Positions 44,967 to 55,360 of a stretch of DNA of 64,000 nt are shown one piece after another. Below the pieces are notes generated by a model that saw only the letters and a program-made list of their open reading frames with translations, was not told the origin of the DNA and did no database searches. The position numbers and the translations under genes are program-made. Numbering within the stretch: position 1 is the first letter of the stretch; the number at the start of each line of letters is the position of its first letter. Origin of the DNA: Aspidapion aeneum (Eukaryota > Arthropoda > Insecta > Coleoptera > Brentidae); assembly GCA_963576565.1 (NCBI GenBank), contig OY755040.1, positions 88,279,002-88,343,001 on the forward strand, written 5' to 3'.

Positions 44967-46579
44967 CAATGAAGAAGAGACGCAAAATTCATCGAAACGT
45001 AATTATGTTAAAACAGGTCAAACTGTAAAAAAAGTCGAATCGAAAACTCATCGATTATATAACTCAGCTGCAAAAAACTACCGATGTTACCAAATGTAGT
45101 GTTACATCATACTCGCCTAACTTAAGAGCCTGTCAAAACCTAACCGGTCAGTGCCAGTTCCACGAATTTACCCAAGAAATTTTGCTAAATTTGACAACAT
45201 CGCACCTTCATTTTCGACTTTTCTACGGTTCGATCTTTTTGCATTTCGACAAAACTACGTTTCGATGATTTTGCGTCTTTTCTCCATTGCCTATCGAGCC
45301 TTTAATTTTCGACATTTTAACGGATCGACAAAACTACTATTCGTTTAAATTATTTTCGACAATTTTACGGATCGACAACAATACATCTTCCTTGAGTTGC
45401 TTTCTGCTCTTTTATTTTTGTACGGTTTGGCCTTTTTGCGATTTGACTTTTTTACGGTTCAATTATTATTTCGTTTTCGACTGAACTCTGTTTCGATGCT
45501 TTTACGTTTTAACTATATATCTTCAATAATTTTACGGATCGTCAAATCTACGTTTCTTCTATTATTTTAGTCTATTTTACTTTCGATTGTTTGTTATTTT
45601 CGACTTAATTACGGCCCAAAAAAAAATTTTCGACCATTTTACGTTTTGACAAAACTTTTTTCGATGATTTTATGGATCAGCACTTACACAAACACAAACT
45701 TTTAATGCAACGTGCAGTTGAAACGCAAATAGAAGTTTTCGGGCAGTTTTTATCAAATGGTGAGTTGGAACGAAGCTAAAAAATATCAGCTAAATAATGA
45801 TCCGAAAAACCAAAATTATAAGGGCTTATTTATAAGAGGCTTATCCTTTATAAAACTTTTTTTTACTTCGAAGCAATTAAGCACATATAAACTAGAGACC
45901 CTGTAAGTATGACATATTCCAAAGAATTAGAGACGCGACAAACTTATCAAAATCAAATTTATCATAACAAAAACATTTCATGTAAAAAAGACAAGTACGC
46001 GAAAATGGTATTCCGAAAAAAAAATTGAGATAAAAGTAAGTTTGGAAGTTTGACTTTCGTAGCTCATTCCGAAGTAAAGTTTACATATGTTAAATATGGG
46101 CTGAAATGTTTTAAGAAAAGATGGTATACCGCAGATTCGGCGAACTTGGCGGGGCACTGCCCTGCCCCCAGATTTCGTTCAAAATTAATCGTGGTTCTAC
46201 TACGTTTTACCTCGCTTATCAAAACGCACTATATAACGATTTTTTGCATGAAAATGATTCTTTGGACTATTATTAGTCGACTTGGATAAACGGGAAATTA
46301 AACTAAATTAACATTCCATTGGTGATGAAACTGCGAGCGAACTAAATGTGTTGTTGTTGATTGTAAAAATTAGAACATAATTTTCTACCACTTGATGTAA
46401 CACAAAATTGATATAAAATAAGAGAATATAATATTTTACATTTTGTACTGCTATTTTTATGAAACTACAATAAGTAGAAATTATTCCTATTGGTGCTGAA
46501 ACTGTCAAGTCAATCAAAACTGTATGTTTTCAGTTTTGCTGGTGTCTCGTCGAAGAAAAAATTGGCATTGTTGTGAGTC
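44967..46579. other. Non-coding, with degenerate TTTTACGGATCGACAAAAC repeats
   Basis: 45170-45690 consists of drifting copies of TTTTCGAC, TTTTACGGATCGACAA and CTACGTTTCGATGATTTT. Their inverted relatives occur at 37690-37805, left of BEL-1. No gene recognised in the rest. Confidence 0.5.
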
Positions 46580-46904
46580 AAAAAATAACGAGTCGTTAAA
46601 TACCGAGATGAATTCCATCAAAGGAGCATGCGCCAAAATTAACGTCAAAATGTCTAATTTAAATTATTGGCGCGAATACCGGGATTGGCGCGAGATCAAA
46701 AAGCTTAACGTATAATAAAAAATTCAAGGTATAAAATAATGGTCAATTCTAATTTTTAGGTATGATTTTATGTAGGTATCGGGTGGTTTTTTATAACCTG
46801 AGCACTCAGCAACTTTATCATTGAAAATAAAGGGCTATAATAAATTGTAGATTTTTTTGGTTAATTATGACAACTTTAAAAGCCAACATAATTTTTTTCT
46901 ATCC

Positions 46905-47737
46905 GTCACCATGTACAGTGTGTCCCAAATTCGATGTTTTTGGGAAGTTTCGGGTATTTCTAGAGGGGCTAAAAAAACCTGATCCCCCTTTGCGACACTC
47001 AAATTTCAAAAGAAGCTTAAAGGTGAAAATCGCATTTTGATATAGCAAGCCGTTTTTAAACTACGGGGTGTTTCTAAAAAGTCTGCATTTTGGGAAGGGG
47101 TCTATAACTTGTTTATTTATTAATATTTTTTATTTCTGTGAAAACATTCCTAAGACACTTTTTTTAGACGAATTAAACTGTTAAATTAAATTTCATTTGT
47201 CACGTTTAGTTTTTGAGATATCACATAAAATTAATTTTTTTTATTTTTACCACATATTTTAGTTTGACTAATGGGTTTAAAATATTTTAATATAATAAAA
47301 TTATAAAAATAAAAAAATAATAAAGAGGTGATTAAAAAATAAAAATAAAGAAAACAAAAAAAAATTAAAAATTAAAATATTGAGTGTGATACATCATTTT
47401 AAAGGAAATTTTAAGCTGATTTTAAAAATCGAATAAAAAGAGAGTTATTCTGTAAGAAAAATAACAACTTTATGCAATATTTTAAAAACCAAAACAGATA
47501 AATAAAAACCGTTTACATCTGTCAATTCTTCAAGAAAAGATCTATAAGAAAGCTATTTACACAAAAGCAAAATGCAGACAAAAACACTCCGTAGCTTAAA
47601 AACGGCTTGCTTGCACCTTTAGGCTTCTCTTAAAATTTAAGCGTCGCAAAGGGGGCTCAGTTTTTTTCTATTTCCCCTAGAAATACCCGAAACCACAAAA
47701 AAACTACGAATTTGGGACACCCTGTACAGGGAGTGAC
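46905..47737. mobile_element. MITE with long inverted arms (GTGTCCCAAATTCG family)
   Basis: Ends GTCACC..TGTACAG..GTGTCCCAAATTCG and its complement. Arms of about 190 bp include GTTTCGGGTATTTCTAG, TTTGCGACACTC and GCCGTTTTTAAACTACGG with partners at 47570-47720. The spacer is A-rich. It is nested inside the 46588-48217 element. Confidence 0.8.
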
Positions 47738-47827
47738 AATGAAGTCGATTTTTTGAGAGGGAACACCCTGTATATTTTTGCATTTTAAGATTCGTCTTTT
47801 CTTTTTGATTTCAAAAATTTACAATAT

Positions 47828-48082
47828 CTATGTGCTGCGATTAATATTTTTTGAGGTATATGCAGTATTTCTTCTATATTGCATTTCACGATTATTTTGT
47901 TTTGCCATGAGAGTATTGACAAATTTAAACGCGCTAAATCTTAAAAAATGTTTATCGTAGCATAGACATACAGTAGAACCCCGATGACAGTGATTATTCA
48001 AATTAAATTGGACACTAAATAATTTGTCACACAACTTGCACGTCACCGGCATTTTCACAGCACAAAAACGACGAATTTTCAT
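47828..48082 (-). CDS. Small frame with a zinc-finger-like motif inside a DNA transposon
   Basis: 84 codons on the minus strand. Residues 11-33 read MPVTCKLCDKLFSVQFNLNNH followed by Cys-His: C-X2-C-X12-H with Phe and Leu at the classical C2H2 positions, but the last His spacing is off. The rest is Lys/Arg/Asn-rich and unrecognised. It could be a remnant of a transposase DNA-binding finger or of a captured host exon. Alone it is too short to assign a function. Confidence 0.35.
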   Translation of the reverse strand: MKIRRFCAVKMPVTCKLCDKLFSVQFNLNNHCHRGSTVCLCYDKHFLRFSAFKFVNTLMAKQNNREMQYRRNTAYTSKNINRST

Positions 48083-48225
48083 GAAAAAGAACTGGGAATT
48101 ATTAAAGTTTTGCTGTATAAAACCATACTGAAATATCTCTCAGTTGATTGGTTGGCAGAAGTGACAAATCACCGCTTGCGCACGTCTTGGAATTCATCTC
48201 GGTATTTAACGACTCGTAAAAAATA

Positions 48226-49141
48226 GATTTTAAATTTATTCAATTTGGTGTAGAATGTTCTTACCGAATACCACGCGAGGTTAAATTAAATCCGTAAATT
48301 TTTTCTCGCTAATGAATATTTTTGAAAATTATTATATTTAAAAATATTTATTAGCTCGAAAAAATTTCCGGAAATAATTTAACCTCTGGTGGTATTACTA
48401 GTGAAAACAGTATAAAACGAACTTGTCATTAAAAACAGAAACGGATTTTTAAACATGCAGGTAAAGTCGGCAAAGCACCACAGTTGATTGATGAATGCAT
48501 ACATGTAAAGCGCATACGCTCTACATAAGTTTTTCACCACGTAAAATAATTTTGGGACAGAAACTTTTCTGAAATGTAACTGATAGTTTCACAGCACTCA
48601 TTATTACCTTAGGTAATCTGTGGTTTTAAACTGAATTAAGAATTCACGTGCGTTTTGTTACCAGATTTACGGGGTGATTAAACAAAAGGACTAGCCTTAT
48701 TGGAAATACTATAAATAGTGTGCGGCCATAGTTTACATATTACTAATGATCCCACCAACACTGCCTGACCTGTTAACAGACCCAAAATTGTTTCAGTCAA
48801 AAAGTAAGGTAAGGGTGTCAAAATATTTTTTCAATTCTGAACACTTTAAGCTGGACTAATTAAATTAACTTTGCGCGCACATCGGCCTTCACGTACTTAT
48901 TCTTTTGCTGTCAAAAAAAATTACATATTTTACCCCTAGGGGCCGGAAGTTTGCAAAATGTGTTTTTAGATTATACCTTATATCTTCTAAACTATTGCAC
49001 CTACACAACTATGTCTTACCAAATTGGAAGCTCACACAAATGCCCCCAGGTCTGCTATACAAAAAAAAATTGAAGCCGTTAAACAGGCCCCCTAGGGGCA
49101 AATTTTTTTGTAATTTACAATAGGAAAAGCTTAATTGACTT
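48226..49141. other. Non-coding stretch
   Basis: No gene recognised. TACCCCTAGGGGCC at about 48930 and CCCCCTAGGGGC at about 49090 are two similar palindromes flanking 150 bases. Confidence 0.5.
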
Positions 49142-49215
49142 ATACTCTGCCCTATGTAAGCAAATTTGCAAAATATCTTCATTATTTTTAACTCTACGAA
49201 AAAATATATATTTAC

Positions 49216-49250
49216 AATTCTGCCGCCCTTAAGCTATAATGCCGTTAACC
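49216..49250 (+). repeat. Left TIR of the transposase-bearing element
   Basis: 35 bp ending TGCCGTTAAC. 33 of 35 positions match the right end inverted. Confidence 0.85.
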
Positions 49251-49965
49251 AACATTTGCCCAATTTTGACTTTTTGATACCATATTAATGAGCAGAAGAT
49301 TCTCTATTGATTGGTATAAGCAAATCTTTTCTAGCGTTTACAGTTTTCGAGATAAAAAAATTTAAAATGCCGTTAAATGATTTTTTCACCTATGTTTACA
49401 AGTTATAACGCCGTTAAGTATCATAACTAACCTAAAATGCCGCTAAGTTTTTTTTCTTACTTAGCTAAAATGCGGCTAACTGGTTTTTGTATTCTATAAT
49501 GCGGTTAAAGTACCTTAACCTTTTTATAGTCCATTTTCATTTTAAATAAAAAAGGGATAAGCCAATGCTACAAAGCCGTTAAATAAAATTACTATTCTTA
49601 AATGTCGTTAAGGATACTTAACCGCCTTTTAGAATTTTATTTGTCATATGTTAATTTTATAATTTACAAGGTATATATGTCCACAATGGCTTTTTATAAA
49701 TGATAGTATAAACAATTTGCATGCAAAAACAAGACTAAAATGCCGCTATCCTGCTTTGCTACACTATAAAGCCGTTATCTAAACTCGCGTTGGTCTAAAA
49801 ATTTCTTGGGCTAGACTCGATCATTGCCGTAGGCCGGGCAGTCTGTGTCTCTAGCACGCGTCTTGAGGAAACAGGGGCTCTCTATCTTCATTCGAATTAG
49901 TGAGTTTGAGGGAAGAAGATGACACTCACGCGCTATAACACCTGCATGTTTGCAATTGTGCTGCA

Positions 49966-52640
49966 ATGGCTAGCGAAAATAATTTTAGGTAAGGAAATTA
50001 TTTTTACTGTGCAGTTTTTTATTGTTTCTTTGAGTTGGACTATGTGACTTTGAAATGGATGTATGTATCACCAAATGGCTTAACCAATTTTAATAAATAA
50101 AGTACCTACTGTTAAATTGACCTGCGTCAAACAAATGACTTAAAATAATATGGCAGAAGTTAGGCTTTATTTTGTTTTTCGTGAAGTTCCGCAGATATCA
50201 CCAATTAGCTAACTTATTTTATTTCTTGCAAAAAAAACAGCAAAAATACTAAAAATAACTTAAAAAAAACATAAAAATAAAAACATTTTTTTCGCTAAGC
50301 CGGTAAAGAAGCGTTTTGTTTCTCTTGTATTTTTTCGTGGGCAGCTCGAAGATAACTCTACAGGTACCTGGTAAGATCATGTGCCTGCCTGTTTTTTTTT
50401 TGGTTTTTGGTAAAAAACATAATATGTAGGTAGAGTGAGCAGTTGATATTTTTCTAAGTGCTCTTTATTGTTACAGTTGCCCTGCTATTTCAAAAAGATC
50501 TAAAATGATCCTCAATATGGTATCGAAGAAACCCGGTACAGTCGTAAGTAAGGCACAAAAAAAAATGCTGAAATCCTTTTTCGAAAAAAAATACAAAAAA
50601 ATCCTGAGCCCATATTGAAAGATTTTGTCAACAGTCTATATGCAAGGCCCTATTCGATGACCTCCAGTGTTTTTGAAAGATTTTGTGAGACACAAACCAC
50701 AAACAGTTCGCATCACAGGTTTAACTTAAATGATTACACAAGCATTCTAAATAAAGCCTTCCCAAAAGCATCAACATTTGATAACAGTACTACAAAGCAA
50801 TTTGAAATCTCAACTTTAGAGAACAATAATGCTTCATCAAATATATTTAAAGATATGTCGTTAGAAGAGTCTCGTATATTGTGCAATGACATCGAACCCA
50901 ATGTTGGTCGTGGCTCAACTACTGAAAACGTTCAAAGTGATTTTGATTCCGACGACTCAATACATGATAAAGATTATATTCCATCCTCGAGTGAAGATTC
51001 TAATGACGATTTTCAAGGAGCTAGACTAAGAAACAAAAAGATTCAATTGCCACGAAAATATAACCAATCAAATAAAGAGAATTTTGAAATTGTGTCATCG
51101 GCTACAGTTTCGGAAATATTACGTCCCAATTTCCTGAGCCCTGTTTCTTTTATTGAAAGAGGGAAAAAGTATGAGCGAACAAAAAAGAAACCCAAGAAGG
51201 GTATTTGCGTTTAAAAAATTTAATGACGCCAGAGTTGAAGTATGTAAATTTTTTTAACGACCTTAGGTTACGTGAAAACAAATGACAGAATTTTACATAA
51301 CAATTTCACATATCCCATAATGGATAAACGAGGAAAGCACTAGAAAACGCCTGCATTTGATCGTGATTTGTTGAGCCAGCATGTGGAATCGTTCAACCCT
51401 TTAGAACCCCACTACAGGCGAGAACATGCTCCTCTACGCCGTTACTTACCAAGCGATATTAATGTAGTTTCCATGCATAGAAATTTCTGTGAGAAGTACC
51501 CGCATAAGACGATTTCGTACAAACTATATCGACAACACGTAAAAAAAAATGAATATTTCCTTTACTCGACTTGGCAATGAGGAATGCGAAATTTGTGAGG
51601 ACCAGAGCTTGCATGAAAAAGACACATCTCATGATGCTAGGAAAGACAATTTTCCAGACGACTATGCAACGTGTGTGGGGTGGGTCAAGCATAACGAGAA
51701 ATGTATTAAAGCAAGAGAACTTTACGAAGCACACAAAAAACTACCACAAAATGATTCCCAAAAATATTATAGCGCAGACTTAGAAAAGGTTATAATGTTA
51801 CCGAGGTTGGAGTCATTCAAAGCTGTAATTTTCTGTCAACGTCTTGTGGCTTTCAATCAAACTTTGACACCACTAGGCAAAATCACTGCACAATCTAAAC
51901 CACTTACAGTTATCTGGCATGATAGCATTGCGGGAAGAAAACAAGAAGATATCATGAGTGCTTTTTATCATTTTCTTTTACGTAACAGAGACATTACTAA
52001 TATACACATATGGCTCGATAACTCTAGTGCCCAAAATAAAAATTGGCTACTTTATTCATTGCTCGTTCACATAGTCAACAGTGAAGTCTTATGTACAACA
52101 CAAATTACACTTTATTTCTTTGAACCAGGTCATACATTTATGAGTTCCGATCAGGTACACCACCAAGTAGAGTTGGCCATGAAGAAGAAAGGAAAACTCT
52201 ACGATTTTACTGATCTCGAAGATTCAGTGGCGTCAATTAATAATTCCAAAGTAATTGTGAAATCTATGTCAATAGAAAATTTTCTTAATATACCAAATTA
52301 GGTATCAGACCGAAGAGTTCAAAATTCTAATCCCAGATCGTTTTAAAAAAATATGACTCATGTATGCTTTAACCGAAACAGTTATGACCTTATGTATAAG
52401 AATAACTTCGATGACCAATTTAATTCTCTACGCTTTCTAAATGACAAATACATAAAAAATCCAAATATTATGAAACTTGAATTTCGTTCCAAACTAAAAG
52501 GTGTTGATTCTAAAAGAAAATCTGACATAATTGATAAATTGTCATGCATAATCCCTTCCCACAAACTTCTGTTTTGGAAAAACTTGCCAACGCAGGTGAA
52601 TGACAGCGCCAGTACAAAAAAAATGGAAAAGAGGTGGTGA
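49966..52640 (+). pseudogene. Spliced transposase-like gene, decayed (DDE/RNase H-fold candidate, DUF7869-like)
   Basis: Exon 1 is 49966-49988 (ATGGCTAGCG, ending TTTTAG before GTAAGG). Exon 2 starts at 50477 after TTGTTACAG, in frame, and continues SCPAISKRSKMILNMVSKK. The frame breaks in an A-run near 50590 and resumes at 50615 (acidic, Ser-rich region to 51214). Further breaks lie near 51200, a TAG near 51340, a shift near 51540, and stops at 52299 and near 52340. Later parts read FDRDLLSQHVESFNPLEPHY, FTRLGNEECEICED, TVIWHDSIAGRK, IWLDNSSAQNKNW, YFFEPGHTFMSSDQVHHQVE and a tail with IIDKLSCIIPSH. This layout (His/Cys region, then an Asp-Asn-x-x-x-Gln-Asn-Lys box and PGHT...H..vE) is a family I know from insect genomes. 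Asp, Asp and Glu could be catalytic, a hypothesis. Superfamily uncertain; Sola-like is one option. Confidence 0.7.
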
Positions 52641-53592
52641 ATAGATACATATTGCAAAATATTAACTGGTTTTTAATATAGTTTTAAATAAATATTTCAT
52701 TATGACATTTAAAATTTTTACGAGTCTGTCCGCTATTTTAGATTGCATACCTATAAAAGCTTTTTAAATATTAATCTATTTCTACTGAAAGGAATTCAGC
52801 CTAAAAAGTGGAAAATATTTACAAGTTGCGTATTTGTTATAAATTATTTTTACCAACTTGTAACAATGCAAAGTCCCAAGAATTGTTTGAGGTTGACATT
52901 ACTTATTTATATCTTATTTTCGGTTATGTTCCTATGAAGGTGTTGTATCAGTATAAAATATAAGTAATAAAATATATTGACTTACAACCTTATTTTTTGG
53001 TCGTCAAATTTTGTATTATAGTTGCTTTTTATTTAATTCCGTCAACTACCTTGTAACATATGCTAAGCTAAAACGCGGTTACAATCAAAGGTTTTTCATT
53101 TAGCTGTATTTTAGATTTTTTTTTAACCTTCAATAACATTTATTTGTCTTAAATGCCGCTAAGTGACCTTAGACGTAATAATGACATCATATTGGTATTT
53201 CAAGAAGTCATAATAATGCTAGGCTATAACAACGTTACGGTCTTTAGCGGCATTTTAGTTTAGAAATAATGAGATTTTTTTTTCGCCTCGTAAATACCAA
53301 TAAAAATAATTGAAAACCAAACACTAGAATGCCGTTAAGGTAGACTTAGCGGCATTTTAGTCATAGCTTCATGGAATAAAAATTAGACGAATGCTAGATG
53401 AAAAGACTAAAACTCTCTTTTTGTTAGGTTTAGTTGATTATTTCGAATTGAAATTAGGATCACTTAAAACTACTATGTAAGATCTATAATTTGCGACTTT
53501 AAAGTTTTTCATATGACTTACAGATACCAAATGGCATCATTTTTTATTATTTCCTGGGTTTTTCGTTTGTAACTCAAAACATGACAAATGTA

Positions 53593-53627
53593 GTTAACGG
53601 CATTCTAGCTTAAGGACGGCAGAATTG
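53593..53627 (-). repeat. Right TIR of the transposase-bearing element
   Basis: Starts GTTAACGGCATTCTAGC and ends GGCAGAATTG, the complement of the left end. Confidence 0.85.
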
Positions 53628-53874
53628 AAGAGAGACCTATCAGAAAAATAAATAGTAGTAAACGTAGTAGAACCACGCTATTAAAGATCTTTGACAAATA
53701 TGTTTTATAAAATATATTTTACAAAATTTTTGACAGTCTTCTAGCCCATGTTTTTAAAAAACATGTATTTTCTTTAATAAAATAATTTAAACTAGAACAC
53801 TAATAAAATTGTTATTAAAAAAATCCGAAGTGTAATAACAAGCCCTAAACAAAACTATGAGCAAGTAATTCTGT

Positions 53875-54096
53875 GTGTGTTCAATAGAAACTTACCTGTT
53901 TGCATCCAGAGGGCAAAGTCCTGTTGTTCCATGTGCTGGACGGGTGTTGCGAGTGAAAAGGCCTTATGCTAGGAGTGACCATACTGTAAGATACCTACAC
54001 CACTGTGGTCTAGATATAAGAGAGATTTACACTGCATTGTATACCCAAGCAATAACAATAAAAGGTAAGAAAATGGGTATTCCGTATTTCAGGTAG
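53875..54096 (+). other. Possible lone exon, unassigned
   Basis: A 73-codon frame with unusually balanced composition for this AT-rich region (RVLRVKRPYARSDHTVRY, LDIREIYTALYTQA). CATCCAG at about 53910 could be an acceptor and AAAG/GTAAGA at 54064 a donor. The GLDIREIYTAL piece could be part of a helix-turn-helix. It lies inside the 28 kb element and outside the transposase-bearing one, so it might be a relic of the large element's own gene. I recognise no family. Confidence 0.25.
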
Positions 54097-54179
54097 TCAA
54101 ACTGGTATTTAAAACCCATTTTTAAAAACTTCTTTCATATAAATTAATTACTAGTATTTTTATATAACATATTTATCAA

Positions 54180-55080
54180 AATAATTAACTTGGTATGTTC
54201 TAAGGTAAATGAAGTAAGTAAGGTAAAGTAAATAATTTATTTCAGAATGTGTGCCTCCGCTATTGTTAAGAAAAAAATTGTTAGCATAGTAATTTAATAA
54301 TCAGCGTATTAACATGATATCAAAGTCAAATCATTTCATACTTGATGTAGATGAAACTTAGAAAGTTTAAAATAAATGTGCCTTTCGATACGTCAAAAGA
54401 AGTAGTGGCAGCATCATTACCTTATAATACTTTATCACATTTGAACCGAATAAAAAAAATTTGGTTGGTATCTCATGACGTATATCGGCTAAGTACATAA
54501 CCAATCTTCAGAGGAGGTGTGTGAGGTCTTTGATCCAAAGATGATTTGACAGCATAGTATTTTTATATAAAAGAGGTTCATATGGCATGTTTATCATAAT
54601 AAATACCATGGTACGTTCTAATGTAAATGTAGTCTAATTAAATAATTGCTTTCAGGCGGTGTGCCTCATATCTAGTCAAGTAAAATTTAGACAGCATACT
54701 CATTTAACAATAAGGACATTTTTATGACACCTATGTAACAAAATTTAATTTGTTAGTTTAAGATATAGGTATGTTGTTCATATGTAATTGCTTTAAGGAG
54801 GCGTAACTTTGCTCTTTTCAGTTTTGGCTGAAGATAGTTAACTATTATATTAGTAATAGCTTCATCTGACACTAATTAGATAAAAGCTGTTTTGGTATTT
54901 AGTAAGGTAGTTTATCTAAAAAAAGTGCAGTGTGAGGCAGGTGTTACCTGACTGGGGATAAGGCAACTTGAGGCAGCATGAAGAATTTATAAAGGAGAGG
55001 TATAAATGACACATGTACTGTAAAAAATATTTTGTTTTTTGTTTATGTAAGTTTACTTTTACCTGTCTATTACATTAAGA
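54180..55080 (-). repeat. Subterminal repeats (right), inverted relative to the left array
   Basis: The same keywords occur in reverse complement: GGTGTG or GGAGGTGTGTGAGG, GACAGCATA, TTCATATGGCATG and GATGAAACTT. The copies are more diverged and less regular than on the left. Their orientation matches the terminal inverted repeats, so they belong to the same element. Confidence 0.6.
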
Positions 55081-55360
55081 GCGTGTGCCTGTCCTCCAGC
55101 GGAGTGAGGTGCGGCAGCTTCATCATATTTTTATAAATATGTTTATATGACATAATTGCAATAGAGTCTAAACTGTTACTATAAGATGTTAACGCACCTG
55201 TAAATCTTTTCATACAATTCGCTTAATTAGCGACTTCAGGCCACGTCTCGTTACTAACTAAAGTAGGCACATATATTTGAAGGATAATATGACACTATTT
55301 GACGGTGAATTATTTTGGTATGGATTATGGTAGAGTTCTGTGTCTCCGGCTCTTGGTATA
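55081..55360 (-). repeat. Right terminal inverted repeat of the 28 kb element
   Basis: Reverse complement of the left arm. It ends GGCTCTTGGTATA, followed directly by the LTR sequence TTTGGTTACAG. Confidence 0.92.

Larger units (their letters stand above)
46588..48217. mobile_element. TIR DNA transposon with 8 bp target duplication, non-autonomous
   Basis: 1,630 bp. Both ends begin ACGAGTCGTTAAATACCGAG (inverted), with about 30 bp of perfect terminal inverted repeat. The 8 bp duplication AAAAAATA sits at 46580-46587 and 48218-48225. Eight bases fits hAT or P-type elements. It contains a nested MITE (46905-47737) and a short zinc-finger-like frame, but no transposase. Confidence 0.85.
49216..53627 (+). 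mobile_element. DNA transposon with a transposase-like gene and GCCGTTAA subterminal motifs
   Basis: Terminal inverted repeats of 35 bp (49216-49250 and 53593-53627) with two mismatches: CAATTCTGCCGCCCTTAAGC at left against CAATTCTGCCGTCCTTAAGC inverted at right. Inside each end is a cluster of a short motif, AAATGCCG(T/C)TAAG, in both orientations: about ten between 49236 and 49780 and about six between 53050 and 53600, none within the gene. No clear target duplication, so the true ends may lie slightly outside. It is carried inside the 28 kb element. Confidence 0.75.
27118..55360. mobile_element. 28.2 kb element with 280 bp terminal inverted repeats, inserted in the Gypsy-B LTR
   Basis: The left arm (27118-27397) and the reverse complement of the right arm (55081-55360) are both 280 bp and differ at about 20 positions. 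The insertion splits the LTR exactly, with TTT on both sides (27115-27117 and 55361-55363) and a single TTT in the uninterrupted LTR, consistent with a 3 bp target duplication. The outer ends read TACTACAAGAGCCGG (left) and TATACCAAGAGCCGG (right, inverted). CACTA-type elements have CACTACAAG-like ends, 3 bp duplications and subterminal repeats, which all fit loosely. However, no transposase of that type was recognised, so the class is a hypothesis. About 15 kb or more of the length is secondary insertions. Confidence 0.8.

Noticed and set aside
51459..51734. Minus-strand 91-codon frame
   Set aside because: Antisense shadow of the transposase-like gene.
27118..55360. Polinton/Maverick interpretation of the 28 kb element
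   Set aside because: No protein-primed polymerase, Polinton integrase, ATPase or capsid genes. The duplication looks like 3 bp rather than 6, and the ends do not match.
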